Shown: positions 49,067 to 60,646, counted from the first letter of the stretch. The stretch is DNA of 64,000 bases from Nitratireductor soli (GCF_001050155.1 NZ_LFVY01000005.1:124001-188000), one strand, 5' to 3'. Translations and numbers: made by a program. The notes: generated by a model from the sequence alone, not told the origin.

Positions 49067-49900
49067 TCAGCGCTTGCACGCCTTGTCGGCGGCGGGCTCG
49101 AAAAGCGTCAGATCGACCAGTTTTCCCTGGATGGAAAATTCGCCGTAGTTCATCTTCAGGTCACGCGTGACGCCGCTTTCATGCAGAAGGAAACTGATGT
49201 CGTAGTCGGGCGTTTCCTCGCCCTTGTCCTTCGACCGGTCGAAATAGGCGATGGTCACAGGCCAGAAATCCTTGCCGTCCAGCGGCTCCGCCGCCTTGCG
49301 CTCGGCATCGCCATCGACGATGGCACGCGGCTTGCCGATGGCGACCGAGGTCAGCATGACGCGGTCTCCATCCTCCGAGCTGTCGAACAGGGTCGTTTGA
49401 TAGAAGCCGCCGCCCGATTTCGCCTTCTCCAGCGCTTCCTTCATATGCGCGACGGGAAACTGCGTCGGCTCGAGCGTGTGCGACTGTTTTTGCGGCTTGC
49501 TGAGATCGACCTTCGTGCCCTTCGAATCGGTATGTGCAACGCCCCTCACCTCGCGGTCCAGCGCGTTGTCCAGATAGGTCTTGTTGACGAACTGGAAAGT
49601 CTCGCCCTTGCCGTCCTCGAAGGTCGTCGTCTGCTGGTCCGACAGCCTGGTCGCCTCATCCGTCTCAAGGCGCATGACGAAACGGAACGTGGTCGTGTAA
49701 CCCTCGCAATCGGAGCCGGCGAACTCATACACCATGCGACCGTTGATCGCGTTGATTCCCGATCGGTCGCTCGCCTCGCCCAACGACAGATCGTAGACCG
49801 CCCGATGCGCCAGGAGCTCTGCCTCGTCGGCCATGGCATTGGTCAAGCCCGGTCCGCTAAAGGCAAGCAAGCTCAACAAGACAGGGCGCAAGCAGCGCAT
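49067..49900 (-). CDS. eipB: Cell envelope integrity protein EipB (DUF1849)
   Basis: A 277-aa periplasmic protein with a signal peptide (MRCLRPVLLSLLAFSGPGLTNAMAD). The mature part starts ELLAHRAVYDLSLGEAS, the DUF1849/EipB signature. In Brucella EipB forms a beta-spiral fold that supports envelope stability in the periplasm, with a conserved disulfide. Here two Cys remain in the mature form, in SDCEGY and at the very C-terminus (ACKR), consistent with that disulfide. The long open frame upstream is not coding; ATG 49900 starts the signal peptide. Confidence 0.9.
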   Translation of the reverse strand: MRCLRPVLLSLLAFSGPGLTNAMADEAELLAHRAVYDLSLGEASDRSGINAINGRMVYEFAGSDCEGYTTTFRFVMRLETDEATRLSDQQTTTFEDGKGETFQFVNKTYLDNALDREVRGVAHTDSKGTKVDLSKPQKQSHTLEPTQFPVAHMKEALEKAKSGGGFYQTTLFDSSEDGDRVMLTSVAIGKPRAIVDGDAERKAAEPLDGKDFWPVTIAYFDRSKDKGEETPDYDISFLLHESGVTRDLKMNYGEFSIQGKLVDLTLFEPAADKACKR

Positions 49901-50159
49901 GGACGACCTCCCGAAATACGGCTTTGTCGCGGCCAGGAATTCGCTTCGGCCGCATGAATGCTTCATCAATTGACCGAGAGTCGTGGCGGAAGCGAGGCAA
50001 ATATGCAACCTCTGCCGCAGGCGTGGATGACGGGCGACGATTGGGATTCGATTTTCGTCCCGGACCATGTCTAAAATCGACAGACGGGCTGTCCTTTTGC
50101 AACACCGGCCGATCACACCGGCGGCATGTTGTCCGCAGCCCCAGAGGCAGGAGATGAGA

Positions 50160-50624
50160 ATGGCCAGCGCGATCGAGAAAAAGCTGTTGGAATTGGGCGT
50201 GGAACTGCCGGATGCGGCCGCTCCCGTGGCGAACTACGTGCCGTTCGTCCAGTCGGGCTCCCTTTTGATGACGTCGGGCCAGCTTCCGTTGAAAGACGGC
50301 AAGCTGATGGCCATGGGCCTGCTCGGCCGCGAACTGGGAACCGAGGCGGGCAAACTGGCGGCGAAATGGTGCTCCGTGAACATCCTTGCCCAGACGCGCA
50401 CGGCGCTCGGCGATCTCGAGCGGATCAAGCGGATCGTCAAGATCACCGTCTACGTCGCCTCGACCCCAGATTTCACCGACCAGCATCTGGTGGCCAATGG
50501 CGCTTCCGATTTCCTCGTTGCAGCGCTTGGCGATCGCGGCCGCCACGCCCGCGCCGCCGTCGGCATGGCCTCCCTGCCGATGAACGCCCCGGTCGAGATC
50601 GACGCGGTCATCGAGGTCGCCTGA
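50160..50624 (+). CDS. RidA/YjgF-family protein
   Basis: A 154-aa member of the RidA superfamily (chorismate-mutase-like fold), whose archetype hydrolyses reactive enamine/imine intermediates. It starts MASAIEKKLLELGVELPDAAAPVANYVPFVQSG, the subgroup with an extended N-terminal helix. The archetypal catalytic Arg (IGPYS...R) is not obvious, so deaminase activity is uncertain. ATG 50160 has AGGAG 6 nt upstream; the ATG at 50154 touches that site. It is separated by 2 bp from the phosphodiesterase gene. Confidence 0.88.
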   Translation: MASAIEKKLLELGVELPDAAAPVANYVPFVQSGSLLMTSGQLPLKDGKLMAMGLLGRELGTEAGKLAAKWCSVNILAQTRTALGDLERIKRIVKITVYVASTPDFTDQHLVANGASDFLVAALGDRGRHARAAVGMASLPMNAPVEIDAVIEVA

Positions 50625-50626
50625 TC

Positions 50627-51337
50627 ATGAGCGATGTGTCGTGGCTGACGGCACGGCCGATCGCTCATCGCGGCCTGCATGACATGAACCGCGCCTGCTG
50701 GGAGAACACGCTGCCCGCCTTCGCGGCGGCGGCTGAGGCCGGTTACGCGATCGAATGCGACGTGCATCTTTCTGCCGACGGCGTGCCGATGGTGTTTCAC
50801 GACGAGGCGCTGAAGCGGCTGACCGGTGCGGACGGCAACATCTGGGAAAGGCGCGCTGCCGATCTTGGCCGCCTGCGCATCGGCGGCACCGCCGAGCCCG
50901 TACCGACACTGGGCGAAATGCTGGCGCTGGTTGCCGGCCGGGTGCCGGTCGTCATCGAACTGAAAGGATCAGAGGGGCATGACGCCGATCTGGTGGAACG
51001 CGTTGTGCAGGTCCTGGCCGGCTACGACGGAGCGGTGGCGCTGATGTCGTTCGAGCACCGCCTCCTGCGTGATCTGGCCGCGCAAGCGTCAGGCAGACCG
51101 CGCGGATTGACGGCCGAGGGATCGTCGCCGGCGGCGATGGAGGCGCACTTTTCGATGCTGGCCCACGACCTCTCCTTTGTCTCCTATTCGGTCCTGCAAC
51201 TGCCCAACGCCTTCGTCTCCTTCGTGCGCGACCGGCTGTCGATGCCGGTCATCACCTGGACGGTGCGCGATGTGGCAACGGTCGATGCGACGGCCCGCCA
51301 CGCCGACCAGATGACGTTCGAGGGTTTTTTGCCCTGA
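50627..51337 (+). CDS. Glycerophosphodiester phosphodiesterase family protein
   Basis: A 236-aa TIM-barrel phosphodiesterase of the GDPD/UgpQ family. It hydrolyses glycerophosphodiesters to glycerol-3-phosphate and alcohol. Catalytic/metal residues are in PIAHRGLHDMNRACWENTLPAF (HR), AIECDVHLSADGVPMVFHD (E, D, H). No signal peptide, so it acts in the cytoplasm. It starts 2 bp after the RidA-like stop and is probably co-translated. Its product could feed glpD at 13-14.7 kb. Confidence 0.93.
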   Translation: MSDVSWLTARPIAHRGLHDMNRACWENTLPAFAAAAEAGYAIECDVHLSADGVPMVFHDEALKRLTGADGNIWERRAADLGRLRIGGTAEPVPTLGEMLALVAGRVPVVIELKGSEGHDADLVERVVQVLAGYDGAVALMSFEHRLLRDLAAQASGRPRGLTAEGSSPAAMEAHFSMLAHDLSFVSYSVLQLPNAFVSFVRDRLSMPVITWTVRDVATVDATARHADQMTFEGFLP

Positions 51338-51408
51338 TCCAACCAAAGCCTGCCACTGGCAGCATAGCGCGAACTTGAATTGCCCCCGCCGCAGCTTAGG
51401 TTTCCAGC

Positions 51409-52608
51409 ATGAGTTCAGCCAACACGCCCGACCCTGCCATCGGCGAGGCGACCCTGACGGTCTCGCCGCATTTCGCCGACATGCCGGCAGCCGAGTGGGC
51501 GACCCTGTCCGGCGCTTCGCGACATGAATCCGGTTCTCCATACAACCCCTTCCTTTCACACGCGTTCTTGTCGTCGGTCGAGGAAAGCGGCTGCGCCACG
51601 CGGGAGAGCGGTTGGCTCGGTCAGCATCTGTGGCTGCGCGCGGCCGACGGCACATTGCTCGGCGCCGTGCCCTGCTACCTGAAGGCGCACAGCCAGGGCG
51701 AATACGTCTTCGACCATGGCTGGGCGGACGCTTTCGAGCGGGCCGGCGGGCGCTATTATCCAAAATTGCAGGCGTCGGTTCCATTCACGCCGGCACGCGG
51801 GCCACGGCTCCTCACCCGCCGCGGCACCGACGAGCGCGTGGTGCGGGGCGCCTTGGCCGAGGGCCTGAAAACCCTGACCGAACGGCTCGGCGTTTCCTCC
51901 GCGCATGTGACCTTTGCCATGGACGAGGACATCGAAGCGTTGCAGGCCTCCGGTTTCCTGATGCGCATCGACCAGCAGTTCCATTTTTTCAATCGCGGCT
52001 ATGGCACCTATGAGGATTTTCTCGCCACGCTCGCCTCGCGCAAGCGCAAGGCGCTGAAGAAGGAACGCCGTGCCGCGCTTGAAAACGGCATCCAGATCGA
52101 TTGGCTGACCGGCAGCGACCTGTCCGAGGCGGTCTGGGACGACTTCTTCGCCTTCTATTCGGACACGGGCAGCCGCAAATGGGGCCGACCCTATCTCAAC
52201 AGGCGCTTCTTCTCGCTCATCGGCGAGCGGATGGCCGACGACATCCTGCTGGTGATGGCACGGCGCGCGGGGCGCTACATTGCCGGCGCCATCAACTTTA
52301 TTGGTTCGGACACGCTTTATGGCCGCAACTGGGGCTGCATCGAGCATCACCCCTTCCTGCATTTCGAGGTCTGCTACCATCAGGCGATCGCGTTTGCCAT
52401 CGAGCGCGGCCTGTCGACCGTCGAAGCCGGCGCCCAGGGCGAGCACAAGCTGGCGCGCGGCTACGAGCCCGTCATCACGCGCTCGGCGCATCACATCCCG
52501 CATCCGGGCCTGAGACATGCCGTGGCGCAGTATCTCGAAGGCGAGCGCCAGGATGTGGCGGAGATCAACAGCCTGCTCGGCGCGCACACACCTTTCCGCA
52601 AGGGGTGA
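51409..52608 (+). CDS. GNAT-superfamily/FemAB-like acyltransferase (COG3146, DUF482)
   Basis: A 399-aa protein of the DUF482 family, related in fold to FemAB and GNAT enzymes. The family is annotated as a predicted peptidoglycan or cell-wall N-acyltransferase, without a demonstrated reaction. Characteristic stretches are SPYNPFLSHAFLSSVEESG near residue 45, RKRKALKKERRAAL (about 215), GRNWGCIEHHPFLHFEVCYHQ (about 305) and GAQGEHKLARGYEP (about 343). It lies 71 bp after the phosphodiesterase. Confidence 0.88.
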   Translation: MSSANTPDPAIGEATLTVSPHFADMPAAEWATLSGASRHESGSPYNPFLSHAFLSSVEESGCATRESGWLGQHLWLRAADGTLLGAVPCYLKAHSQGEYVFDHGWADAFERAGGRYYPKLQASVPFTPARGPRLLTRRGTDERVVRGALAEGLKTLTERLGVSSAHVTFAMDEDIEALQASGFLMRIDQQFHFFNRGYGTYEDFLATLASRKRKALKKERRAALENGIQIDWLTGSDLSEAVWDDFFAFYSDTGSRKWGRPYLNRRFFSLIGERMADDILLVMARRAGRYIAGAINFIGSDTLYGRNWGCIEHHPFLHFEVCYHQAIAFAIERGLSTVEAGAQGEHKLARGYEPVITRSAHHIPHPGLRHAVAQYLEGERQDVAEINSLLGAHTPFRKG

Positions 52609-52691
52609 CCATATGGCAATGCCCTCTTGGCGCGCCGATTTCCTTGCTGTAATCAGGTCCGTAGAAACTTGCTCGATAAGAAGAGGCGCAC

Positions 52692-53117
52692 ATGAACGAT
52701 CACGCATATGAGGACAGCAATGTTTTCGCCAAGATTTTGCGCGGTGATTTGCCGGCGCATAAACTCTACGAGGATGACGAGACCTTTGCCTTCATGGATA
52801 TCATGCCGCGCGGCGATGGGCATTGCTTGGTTATCCCGAAAAAACCGTCACGCAACATCTTCGACGTCGAGCAGGACAGCCTGGCCGCGGTGATGCGCAC
52901 GGTGCAAAGGATTTCACGCGCAGCCGCGGCGGCGTTTAACGCGGACGGGCTGACCATCCAGCAATTCAACGAGCCGGCCGGCGGTCAGGTGGTGTTCCAC
53001 CTGCATGTGCACGTGATTCCGCGCTTCGACGGGGTGGCGCTGCGCCCGCATACGGGCGAAATGGCCGACCAGGCGGTGCTGGCCGCCCAGGCGGAAAAAA
53101 TCCGCGCCGCGCTATAG
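52692..53117 (+). CDS. HIT-family nucleotide hydrolase
   Basis: A 141-aa histidine-triad protein, likely a Hint-type nucleoside phosphoramidase. The active-site motif HLHVHVIPRF is near residues 99-108. N-terminal EDSNVFAKILRGDLPAHKLYEDD is the typical start. The last codons are CTA TAG, the left end of the repeat at 53112-53219, so the stop codon coincides with the repeat boundary. Confidence 0.95.
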   Translation: MNDHAYEDSNVFAKILRGDLPAHKLYEDDETFAFMDIMPRGDGHCLVIPKKPSRNIFDVEQDSLAAVMRTVQRISRAAAAAFNADGLTIQQFNEPAGGQVVFHLHVHVIPRFDGVALRPHTGEMADQAVLAAQAEKIRAAL

Positions 53118-53219
53118 ACCGGTTCAGCGTTTCATAGAAACGCTGAACCGGTCTATCTCTTTGTTTTTCCGCATTTATGCGGACGTCAGGTGATTCCACC
53201 TGACTGCAAAATTCTATAG
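53112..53219. repeat. Modular three-hairpin intergenic repeat, copy 2
   Basis: Reverse-oriented relative of 23060-23166. It has a 17-bp perfect hairpin (53117-53133 with 53137-53153), then CCGCAT-TT-ATGCGG and TCAGGTG-ATTC-CACCTGA. Both ends read CTATAG. It fills the gap between the convergent HIT and azlD genes and supplies both stop codons (53115-53117 and 53214-53216). Confidence 0.85.
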
Positions 53220-53561
53220 AAGATAAAGCCCGGCCAACAACACCGCTTCGGCGCTGACGATGCCGACGATCATCCGTTTCCCCGCCGCAAGATAGGCAGC
53301 AAAGCCGATGGCTGCCGCGCCGATGCGCAAGGCGAGCGGCGAACCGGCAAGCGCGCCGCCGGGGAACACCACGAGATTGGCGATGACGGCGGCGACGAGC
53401 GCCGTGGCGACACAGCGGACGAAGACCAGGATATCGGAATCCTCCGACATCTTGCCGCCGAGATAGACACCGAGGAAGCGCCAGGAATCGGTGGCCAGCC
53501 AACCGGCGGCGAGAATGAAGACATAGGGCCACCACCAGGCGTCGAGCGCGCCGAAACTCAT
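53214..53561 (-). CDS. azlD: AzlD-family branched-chain amino acid exporter small subunit
   Basis: A 115-aa protein with about four membrane helices, partner of AzlC. Together they export branched-chain amino acids in characterised relatives (AzlCD, BrnFE). The ATG at 53561 overlaps the azlC stop as ATGA (53558-53561). It starts MSFGALDAWWWPYVFILAAGW and ends in ...GLYLL, with the last Leu and stop provided by CTATAG at the repeat end. Confidence 0.9.
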   Translation of the reverse strand: MSFGALDAWWWPYVFILAAGWLATDSWRFLGVYLGGKMSEDSDILVFVRCVATALVAAVIANLVVFPGGALAGSPLALRIGAAAIGFAAYLAAGKRMIVGIVSAEAVLLAGLYLL

Positions 53562-54352
53562 TCGGCGCGCTCCCTGTCGTTGCGCATCGTGCCGCCCGGG
53601 TCCCTTCGCTTGCGCAGTCGATGCCAGCCGTAGGAAAGCCCGCCGGCGACGACACCGGCGGCCAACAGGTCGAAGCCCGGCACCAGGAGATGAAAGACCG
53701 GGCCGCTCAACAGGCCCAGAACCATCGCCACATGCCCCGCCCGCTCGCGCGCCGACCCCCATAGCGAGGTCAGGAAATAGATCGGCGTCAGGAAGAAAAG
53801 GGCGGCTGCCAGCGGCGGCGGCAGCCGCGAGGCAAGCAGGAAGACCAGCGCCACGACGCACATATTGCCAAGCACGAGGGTCGAGCCCAGGCCTGCGTAA
53901 TAGGCGGTGCGCATGTCGCGCGGCACGTGGCGGAAGCTCTCCATGGCAAGCACCCACGACGTCACCGCAACGAAATGCGACAGCAGGTAGAGCACCCAGG
54001 GCCGGGTTTTCTCGGCGCGCATTTCCGGCATCAGGGCAACCACCATCGGCGCCAGGCGCACGGAGGACAAGGCAACGGCGAAGGCTGCCGCCGGCAGGCT
54101 GTTGCCGGCAAGCACCGCGCCGACGAGCACCACTTGCGCAGGCAGCGCCCAGACGATGCCGGTCATGAAAACCGATTGCTCCAGCGTCAGCCCCGCCTCG
54201 CGGGCAAGACCGGCAAAGCCGATGAAGGCGCTGACCAGAACCAGGCCCGGCACCGAAAAGCAGCGCCGCACGCCGCGCAGGTACCAGGTCAGGCGGGTTT
54301 CACTCGGGGGCTGTTTAGCCTGAACCGGTCGGGCTGATCCATTTTCGCTCAT
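53558..54352 (-). CDS. azlC: AzlC-family branched-chain amino acid exporter large subunit
   Basis: A 264-aa integral membrane protein with about six to seven helices. Family residues include SAFIGFAGLAREAGLTLEQSVFMTGIVWALPAQVVLVG. It forms the exporter with AzlD. ATG 54352 is used; an upstream ATG at 54364 adds four residues. The C-terminus is basic (WHRLRKRRDPGG). Substrate is assigned by family only. Confidence 0.92.
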   Translation of the reverse strand: MSENGSARPVQAKQPPSETRLTWYLRGVRRCFSVPGLVLVSAFIGFAGLAREAGLTLEQSVFMTGIVWALPAQVVLVGAVLAGNSLPAAAFAVALSSVRLAPMVVALMPEMRAEKTRPWVLYLLSHFVAVTSWVLAMESFRHVPRDMRTAYYAGLGSTLVLGNMCVVALVFLLASRLPPPLAAALFFLTPIYFLTSLWGSARERAGHVAMVLGLLSGPVFHLLVPGFDLLAAGVVAGGLSYGWHRLRKRRDPGGTMRNDRERAE

Positions 54353-54397
54353 GCGAATAAGCAACTAACACAGCCTTCCCGGCCGCGCGATATGATG

Positions 54398-54428
54398 AAG
54401 GCGCGAGTGCTTGGGACACTCGCGCCTT
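54398..54428 (-). terminator. Probable clpA terminator hairpin
   Basis: A 12-bp perfect stem (AAGGCGCGAGTG at 54398-54409 with CACTCGCGCCTT at 54417-54428, 7-nt loop) lies 28 nt past the clpA stop. In that direction it is followed by only a short T-poor stretch (CATCATAT), so it is weaker than the gltA one. Confidence 0.55.
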
Positions 54429-54456
54429 CGAATTGGGCCAAAATGAAAGCAGCCAA

Positions 54457-56928
<2,472 letters not shown>

Positions 56929-56936
56929 TCAATACC

Positions 56937-57287
56937 TCACTTCTTTTCCATCACGCATTGTAGCGGATGCTGATGCTGACGGGCAAAATCCATCACCTGG
57001 GTCACTTTGGTCTCGGCCACTTCGAATGTGAAAACGCCGCATTCGCCAACGCCGTGATTGTGCACATGCAGCATGATTCTCGTGGCAGCTTCGCGGTCTT
57101 TCTTGAAAAACCGCTCCAGCACGTGGATCACGAACTCCATCGGCGTGTAGTCATCATTCAACAATAGCACACGGTACAGGCTCGGCTTCTTGGTCTTGAT
57201 TTTCGTGCGCGTGATAACCGACGTGCCGCGACCCGGATTGTCGTCGTCACCCTCGCCATCCTGCATCCGCAAATCGTAACGCCGCAT
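56937..57287 (-). CDS. clpS: ATP-dependent Clp protease adaptor ClpS
   Basis: Adaptor of about 116 aa that delivers N-degron substrates to ClpAP. The core [47 protein letters not shown] and CVMEKK at the end are family signatures. The start is uncertain: ATG 57287 ([11 protein letters not shown]) gives the length usual in rhizobia and has GGTGAAG upstream; ATG 57317 and 57266 are also in frame. The Asn-Asp-Asp substrate pocket (NDDYTPMEF) is intact. It is co-directional with clpA. Confidence 0.95.
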   Translation of the reverse strand: MRRYDLRMQDGEGDDDNPGRGTSVITRTKIKTKKPSLYRVLLLNDDYTPMEFVIHVLERFFKKDREAATRIMLHVHNHGVGECGVFTFEVAETKVTQVMDFARQHQHPLQCVMEKK

Positions 57288-57737
57288 GGCTTCACCGCCG
57301 ATGTTCAAGAATTCCATTCCCTATGCCAAGCCCTTGCCTTGTGGTCCGACCAACACAGATGGCCACCATCCGTTTCGAGAAGCCAGCCCACAAGCTATTG
57401 ATCCGGTGGGTCGATCTTCCCTGGTAGATGGCACCATCCATCAGGATCGCACCACGAGGACATGTAGGTACCCTTCCGTCAATTTTAAGACCTTCTCGGT
57501 TTCTGACAATATGGCGCGTCCGCTTTTGCGATCAAATTACCGCAATCGGGCCGGCAACGGCGCCCCTGCCCGCCACCAAGCCTGTCGCCCGGCCACCATT
57601 GGTTCGAATTTGACTCAACGTTAAGGATTTCCGTCAATTCCGCGCTCACCATAAACGGATTGGTAACGTCGCCCCGTCTAGGCTGCTTGCAAAGGGGCCA
57701 GGCGGTGCGGAAGCCGAAGGCTCGTGGTTTGGATTTT
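57288..57737. other. Intergenic region between divergent clpS and carboxypeptidase genes
   Basis: About 450 bp without a supported gene. It holds the diverged repeat copy at 57341-57455 and, right of it, AT-richer sequence (for example TTTTAAGACC and GATCAAATTACC) that probably contains the promoters for the two divergent genes. Several short open frames pass through, but none has a ribosome-binding site or recognisable product. Confidence 0.6.
57341..57455. repeat. About 115-bp two-hairpin repeat, diverged copy 2
   Basis: Aligns over its whole length with the reverse complement of 45476-45591, sharing GTGGTC at one end, AGCCCACAAGCT in the middle and ATCGCACCAC at the other end. The second stem (57420-57431 with 57434-57445) differs from copy 1, but two base pairs changed on both sides (A-T to G-C, C-G to T-A), so the pairing is kept. 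The first hairpin is degraded. Confidence 0.75.
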
Positions 57738-59099
57738 ATGGGTGCGACTGTGCGTCAAGCGTTGATGGGTAGAGCGAATCATGTGCGTTTCTCGGGCAGG
57801 ATCGCAGCGACATTCTTATTCTCGGTTCTCCTGGTGATCGGCGGTGCCGCCCAAGCCTCGGCCAATTCCAAATATGCCGGCCTGGTGATGGACGCCAAGA
57901 CCGGCAAGGTCCTTTACGAATCGAACGCCGACGCGGCGCGCTATCCCGCATCGCTGACCAAGATGATGACGCTCTATCTCGTCTTCGACGCCCTTTCGAG
58001 CGGCCGCATCTCGACCGGCACCCGCATACCCGTATCACGCAATGCCGCCGCCGAGCCCCCGACCAATCTGGCCCTCAAGCCCGGACAGAGCATCACCGTC
58101 GAACAGGTGATCTACGGCCTGGTGACCCGTTCCGCCAATGACGCGGCGACAGCCATCGCTGAGTATCTCGGCGGCTCGGAAGCCAAGTTCGCTTCGATGA
58201 TGACCGCCAAGGCGCGCCAGCTCGGCATGTCGCGCACCACGTTCAAGAATGCGCATGGCTTGCCCAACAGCGAGCAGAAGTCCACGGCGCGCGACATGGC
58301 GCGCCTCGGCATCGCGCTGCGCGAGCATCATGCGCGCTACTACAAATATTTCTCGACGCGCTCCTTCACCTACAACAAGCGACGCTATGGCAACCACAAC
58401 AACCTGCTGGGCCGGGTCGAGGGCGTCGACGGCATCAAGACCGGCTACACACGCGCTTCCGGCTTCAATCTGGTCAGCTCGGTCAACGCCAATGGCCGCA
58501 GCATCGTTGCCGTGGTGATGGGCGGACGGACCTCGCGCAGCCGCGATGCGCAGATGGCGAAGCTGATCAAGACCTATATGGACGGCGCTTCAACGGGCCG
58601 CGACCGCATGCTGATCGCCAAGGCGCCCGGCGGCGCCAGCTCAGCCTTCGCCGCGATGATCCCGGGAAGCCGCGTTCCGCTGCCGACCGACCGCCCGGAG
58701 GTCGAAACGCTGACCGCCTACGCGCCGGAACAGCCTGTCCGTGCGGCGGCGTCCGTCATGCCGGTCTCCGCCCCTCGCCCGCAGGAGCCCGTTCGCCAGG
58801 TCGCCTCCGCCATTGATCCGATGCCGACCGCCTCGACCGGGGGCGCCGCTGTCGGTGGCTGGCTGATCCAGGTCGCCTCGATGCCGAGCGAGGATGAAGC
58901 GTTGCTGTTCCTCGCCGAGATCGAGAAGAAGGCGCCCACAGTTCTGGCCAGCGTCGTGCCGATCACCGAGACCTTCGAAAAGGGCGGCGTGACCTATCAT
59001 CGCGCCCGCTTCGTCGGCTTCGACAGCAAGTCCGACGCTTGGGGCGCTTGCGCCACGCTGAAGAAGAAGAGCGTGTCGTGCTACGCGGTGCAGCAGTGA
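57738..59099 (+). CDS. D-alanyl-D-alanine carboxypeptidase with C-terminal SPOR domain
   Basis: Low-molecular-weight penicillin-binding protein that trims peptidoglycan pentapeptides in the periplasm. About 453 aa. A signal/anchor segment (TFLFSVLLVIGGAAQASAN) is followed by the S11 peptidase domain with SLTK (nucleophile Ser), SAND and KTG (GIKTGYTRASGF). A Pro-rich linker then leads to a SPOR domain (last about 75 residues: GGWLIQVASMPSEDEALLFL...) that binds denuded septal glycan. Together these suggest a septum-targeted enzyme. ATG 57738 is preferred; 57660 and 57765 are in frame. Confidence 0.94.
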   Translation: MGATVRQALMGRANHVRFSGRIAATFLFSVLLVIGGAAQASANSKYAGLVMDAKTGKVLYESNADAARYPASLTKMMTLYLVFDALSSGRISTGTRIPVSRNAAAEPPTNLALKPGQSITVEQVIYGLVTRSANDAATAIAEYLGGSEAKFASMMTAKARQLGMSRTTFKNAHGLPNSEQKSTARDMARLGIALREHHARYYKYFSTRSFTYNKRRYGNHNNLLGRVEGVDGIKTGYTRASGFNLVSSVNANGRSIVAVVMGGRTSRSRDAQMAKLIKTYMDGASTGRDRMLIAKAPGGASSAFAAMIPGSRVPLPTDRPEVETLTAYAPEQPVRAAASVMPVSAPRPQEPVRQVASAIDPMPTASTGGAAVGGWLIQVASMPSEDEALLFLAEIEKKAPTVLASVVPITETFEKGGVTYHRARFVGFDSKSDAWGACATLKKKSVSCYAVQQ

Positions 59100-59145
59100 C
59101 CGCAGCCCGCGTCGCCTGTCAGAATCAATTCCGGGTTTGGGGAGT

Positions 59146-59841
59146 TCAATGGTGAGCGGAGAGCAGAACGTCGCGCGCCTCGTTGATCCGCGCAGCCAGA
59201 AAAGACGTCCCTCCGCGGTCGGGGTGCAGGCGCTGCATCAGGCGGCGGTGAGCCTGGCGGATCTGCGCCACGGTCGCGCCACGTTCAAGACCAAGGACCT
59301 CATAGGCCTCCTGCTCGGTCATGGGGCCCGTGCCCGCCGCTGTTCCCTGCCGGTGGCCCTCATCCGCCTGCGCGCTGTCGCGCCAGACGGGAAACTCGCC
59401 GTCAAGATAGGCTTCAAGTAGCCGCAGGCTTTCCTCGTCGCTGGCCAGTTCCGCATACAATTCGAGCAGCTCGGGGAGTTTCATCTCGCCGAGCTGTTTT
59501 CCTTCGTAACGTCCGGCAAGCACGATGCCGGACAGACGCCCGCTGTCGTGATCGAGCTCCATTTCAAGGGCTGCGGACCGGACGCCTGATTTTTTCCCGG
59601 GCGTCGGCGTTCCCAGGCCTTTCAGCCGGCCCATGCCATACCAGGCGACGGCCATCGACAAGAGCATCCCGCCAAGCCCGGCGCGGCCGGTCAGCAGAAA
59701 AACCGTACCCGCCAGCCCGACCAGAACCGGACCGACAAGGCGCAGCGTGCCGGCCAGGCGCCTGGCGTCGGCTCTGAGGAACGCGAACGCCGCCAGGGCG
59801 ATCAGCAGCAAAAGCGCGAAGAAGAAGAACGGGAAAGCCAT
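59146..59841 (-). CDS. Membrane-anchored J-domain protein
   Basis: A 231-aa protein with two N-terminal membrane segments (about residues 3-20 and 35-68). A central soluble part (ALEMELDHDSGRLSGIVLAGRYEGKQL) is followed by a C-terminal J-domain containing HPD (MQRLHPDRGG) for contact with DnaK. The C-terminal placement of the J-domain resembles DjlA/TIM14-like proteins. It starts either at ATG 59841 or at GTG 59847, which overlaps the VWA gene stop (GTGA). The client is unknown. Confidence 0.9.
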   Translation of the reverse strand: MAFPFFFFALLLLIALAAFAFLRADARRLAGTLRLVGPVLVGLAGTVFLLTGRAGLGGMLLSMAVAWYGMGRLKGLGTPTPGKKSGVRSAALEMELDHDSGRLSGIVLAGRYEGKQLGEMKLPELLELYAELASDEESLRLLEAYLDGEFPVWRDSAQADEGHRQGTAAGTGPMTEQEAYEVLGLERGATVAQIRQAHRRLMQRLHPDRGGTSFLAARINEARDVLLSAHH

Positions 59842-59843
59842 CG

Positions 59844-60581
59844 TCACTTGCCGCCGCGCAGATGTTCCAGCATCAGGCGGTCTTCCGGCCGGTTGCGCGC
59901 CGTCAGCGCCTTCAGGCCGCCCGTGGCGTAGACCGCGACCGCCGACAGCAATCTGCCGAGCTCGGCCGCCGAGCGCGAATCGAAGCGGAACCAGGCGCCG
60001 CGCGACAGGCGGGCGATTTCATGAAAGGCGCGTTCGGCGAGCGGATCATGCCCCTCCTGGAAGACGAACACGGGCGTGCCGGCGAGGCCGAGCCGCCCCG
60101 CCTTGTCGGCGAGATCGTCGACCTCCTCTTCCATCGCGTCACCGATATAGACCAGCGCGCTGACCTTTTGGCGCGCTGTCTCCGCGATGGCATGGGACAG
60201 GACCTTGCCGATCTGCGTCCGTCCGCCACGGCAGTCGATCTTGGTCATCAGGGTCTTCAACGCGTCGGTGTCGGTAACAAACCGCGACGCGCGGCATTCG
60301 CCGAAGCCGCGAAAATAGACCAGCTGCACGGTGAGCCCGCCTGCCTTGCCGACCGCGTCGAACATCTCCGCCTGCAGGCGGCAGGCCAGATCCCAGGTCG
60401 GCTGACGGCTCATGGTCGCGTCCAGCGCCAGCACCAGCCGGCCGCCGCTTTCACCGGCGGGTTTCATCGCCGTCATCGCGCGCACCTGATCGACGAACGC
60501 GTCTATGGCGCCGCGCGGCGATTTCCGCTGCGCGACCTCCTTGGGCCGGCTCTTGGGGACCGGGGTCTTGCTATCGCTCAT
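59844..60581 (-). CDS. VWA-domain protein
   Basis: A 245-aa cytoplasmic protein with a von Willebrand A fold. The metal-ion site (DxSxS) appears as LALDATMSRQ, with Thr replacing the first Ser. SALVYIGDAMEEEVDDLADKA and VFVFQEGHDP follow as later strands. The short basic N-terminus (KTPVPKSRPKEVAQRKSPRG) is disordered. Function is unknown; the family is usually a protein-interaction module. It lies between DUF1489 and the J-domain gene, coupled to the latter. Confidence 0.85.
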   Translation of the reverse strand: MSDSKTPVPKSRPKEVAQRKSPRGAIDAFVDQVRAMTAMKPAGESGGRLVLALDATMSRQPTWDLACRLQAEMFDAVGKAGGLTVQLVYFRGFGECRASRFVTDTDALKTLMTKIDCRGGRTQIGKVLSHAIAETARQKVSALVYIGDAMEEEVDDLADKAGRLGLAGTPVFVFQEGHDPLAERAFHEIARLSRGAWFRFDSRSAAELGRLLSAVAVYATGGLKALTARNRPEDRLMLEHLRGGK

Positions 60582-60646
60582 AGGGAGAAGATGTGGCGCA
60601 TGCAGCCGGCTTGCAAGTCCGTTGTGCAAACCGGGCTGCTGCTGTG

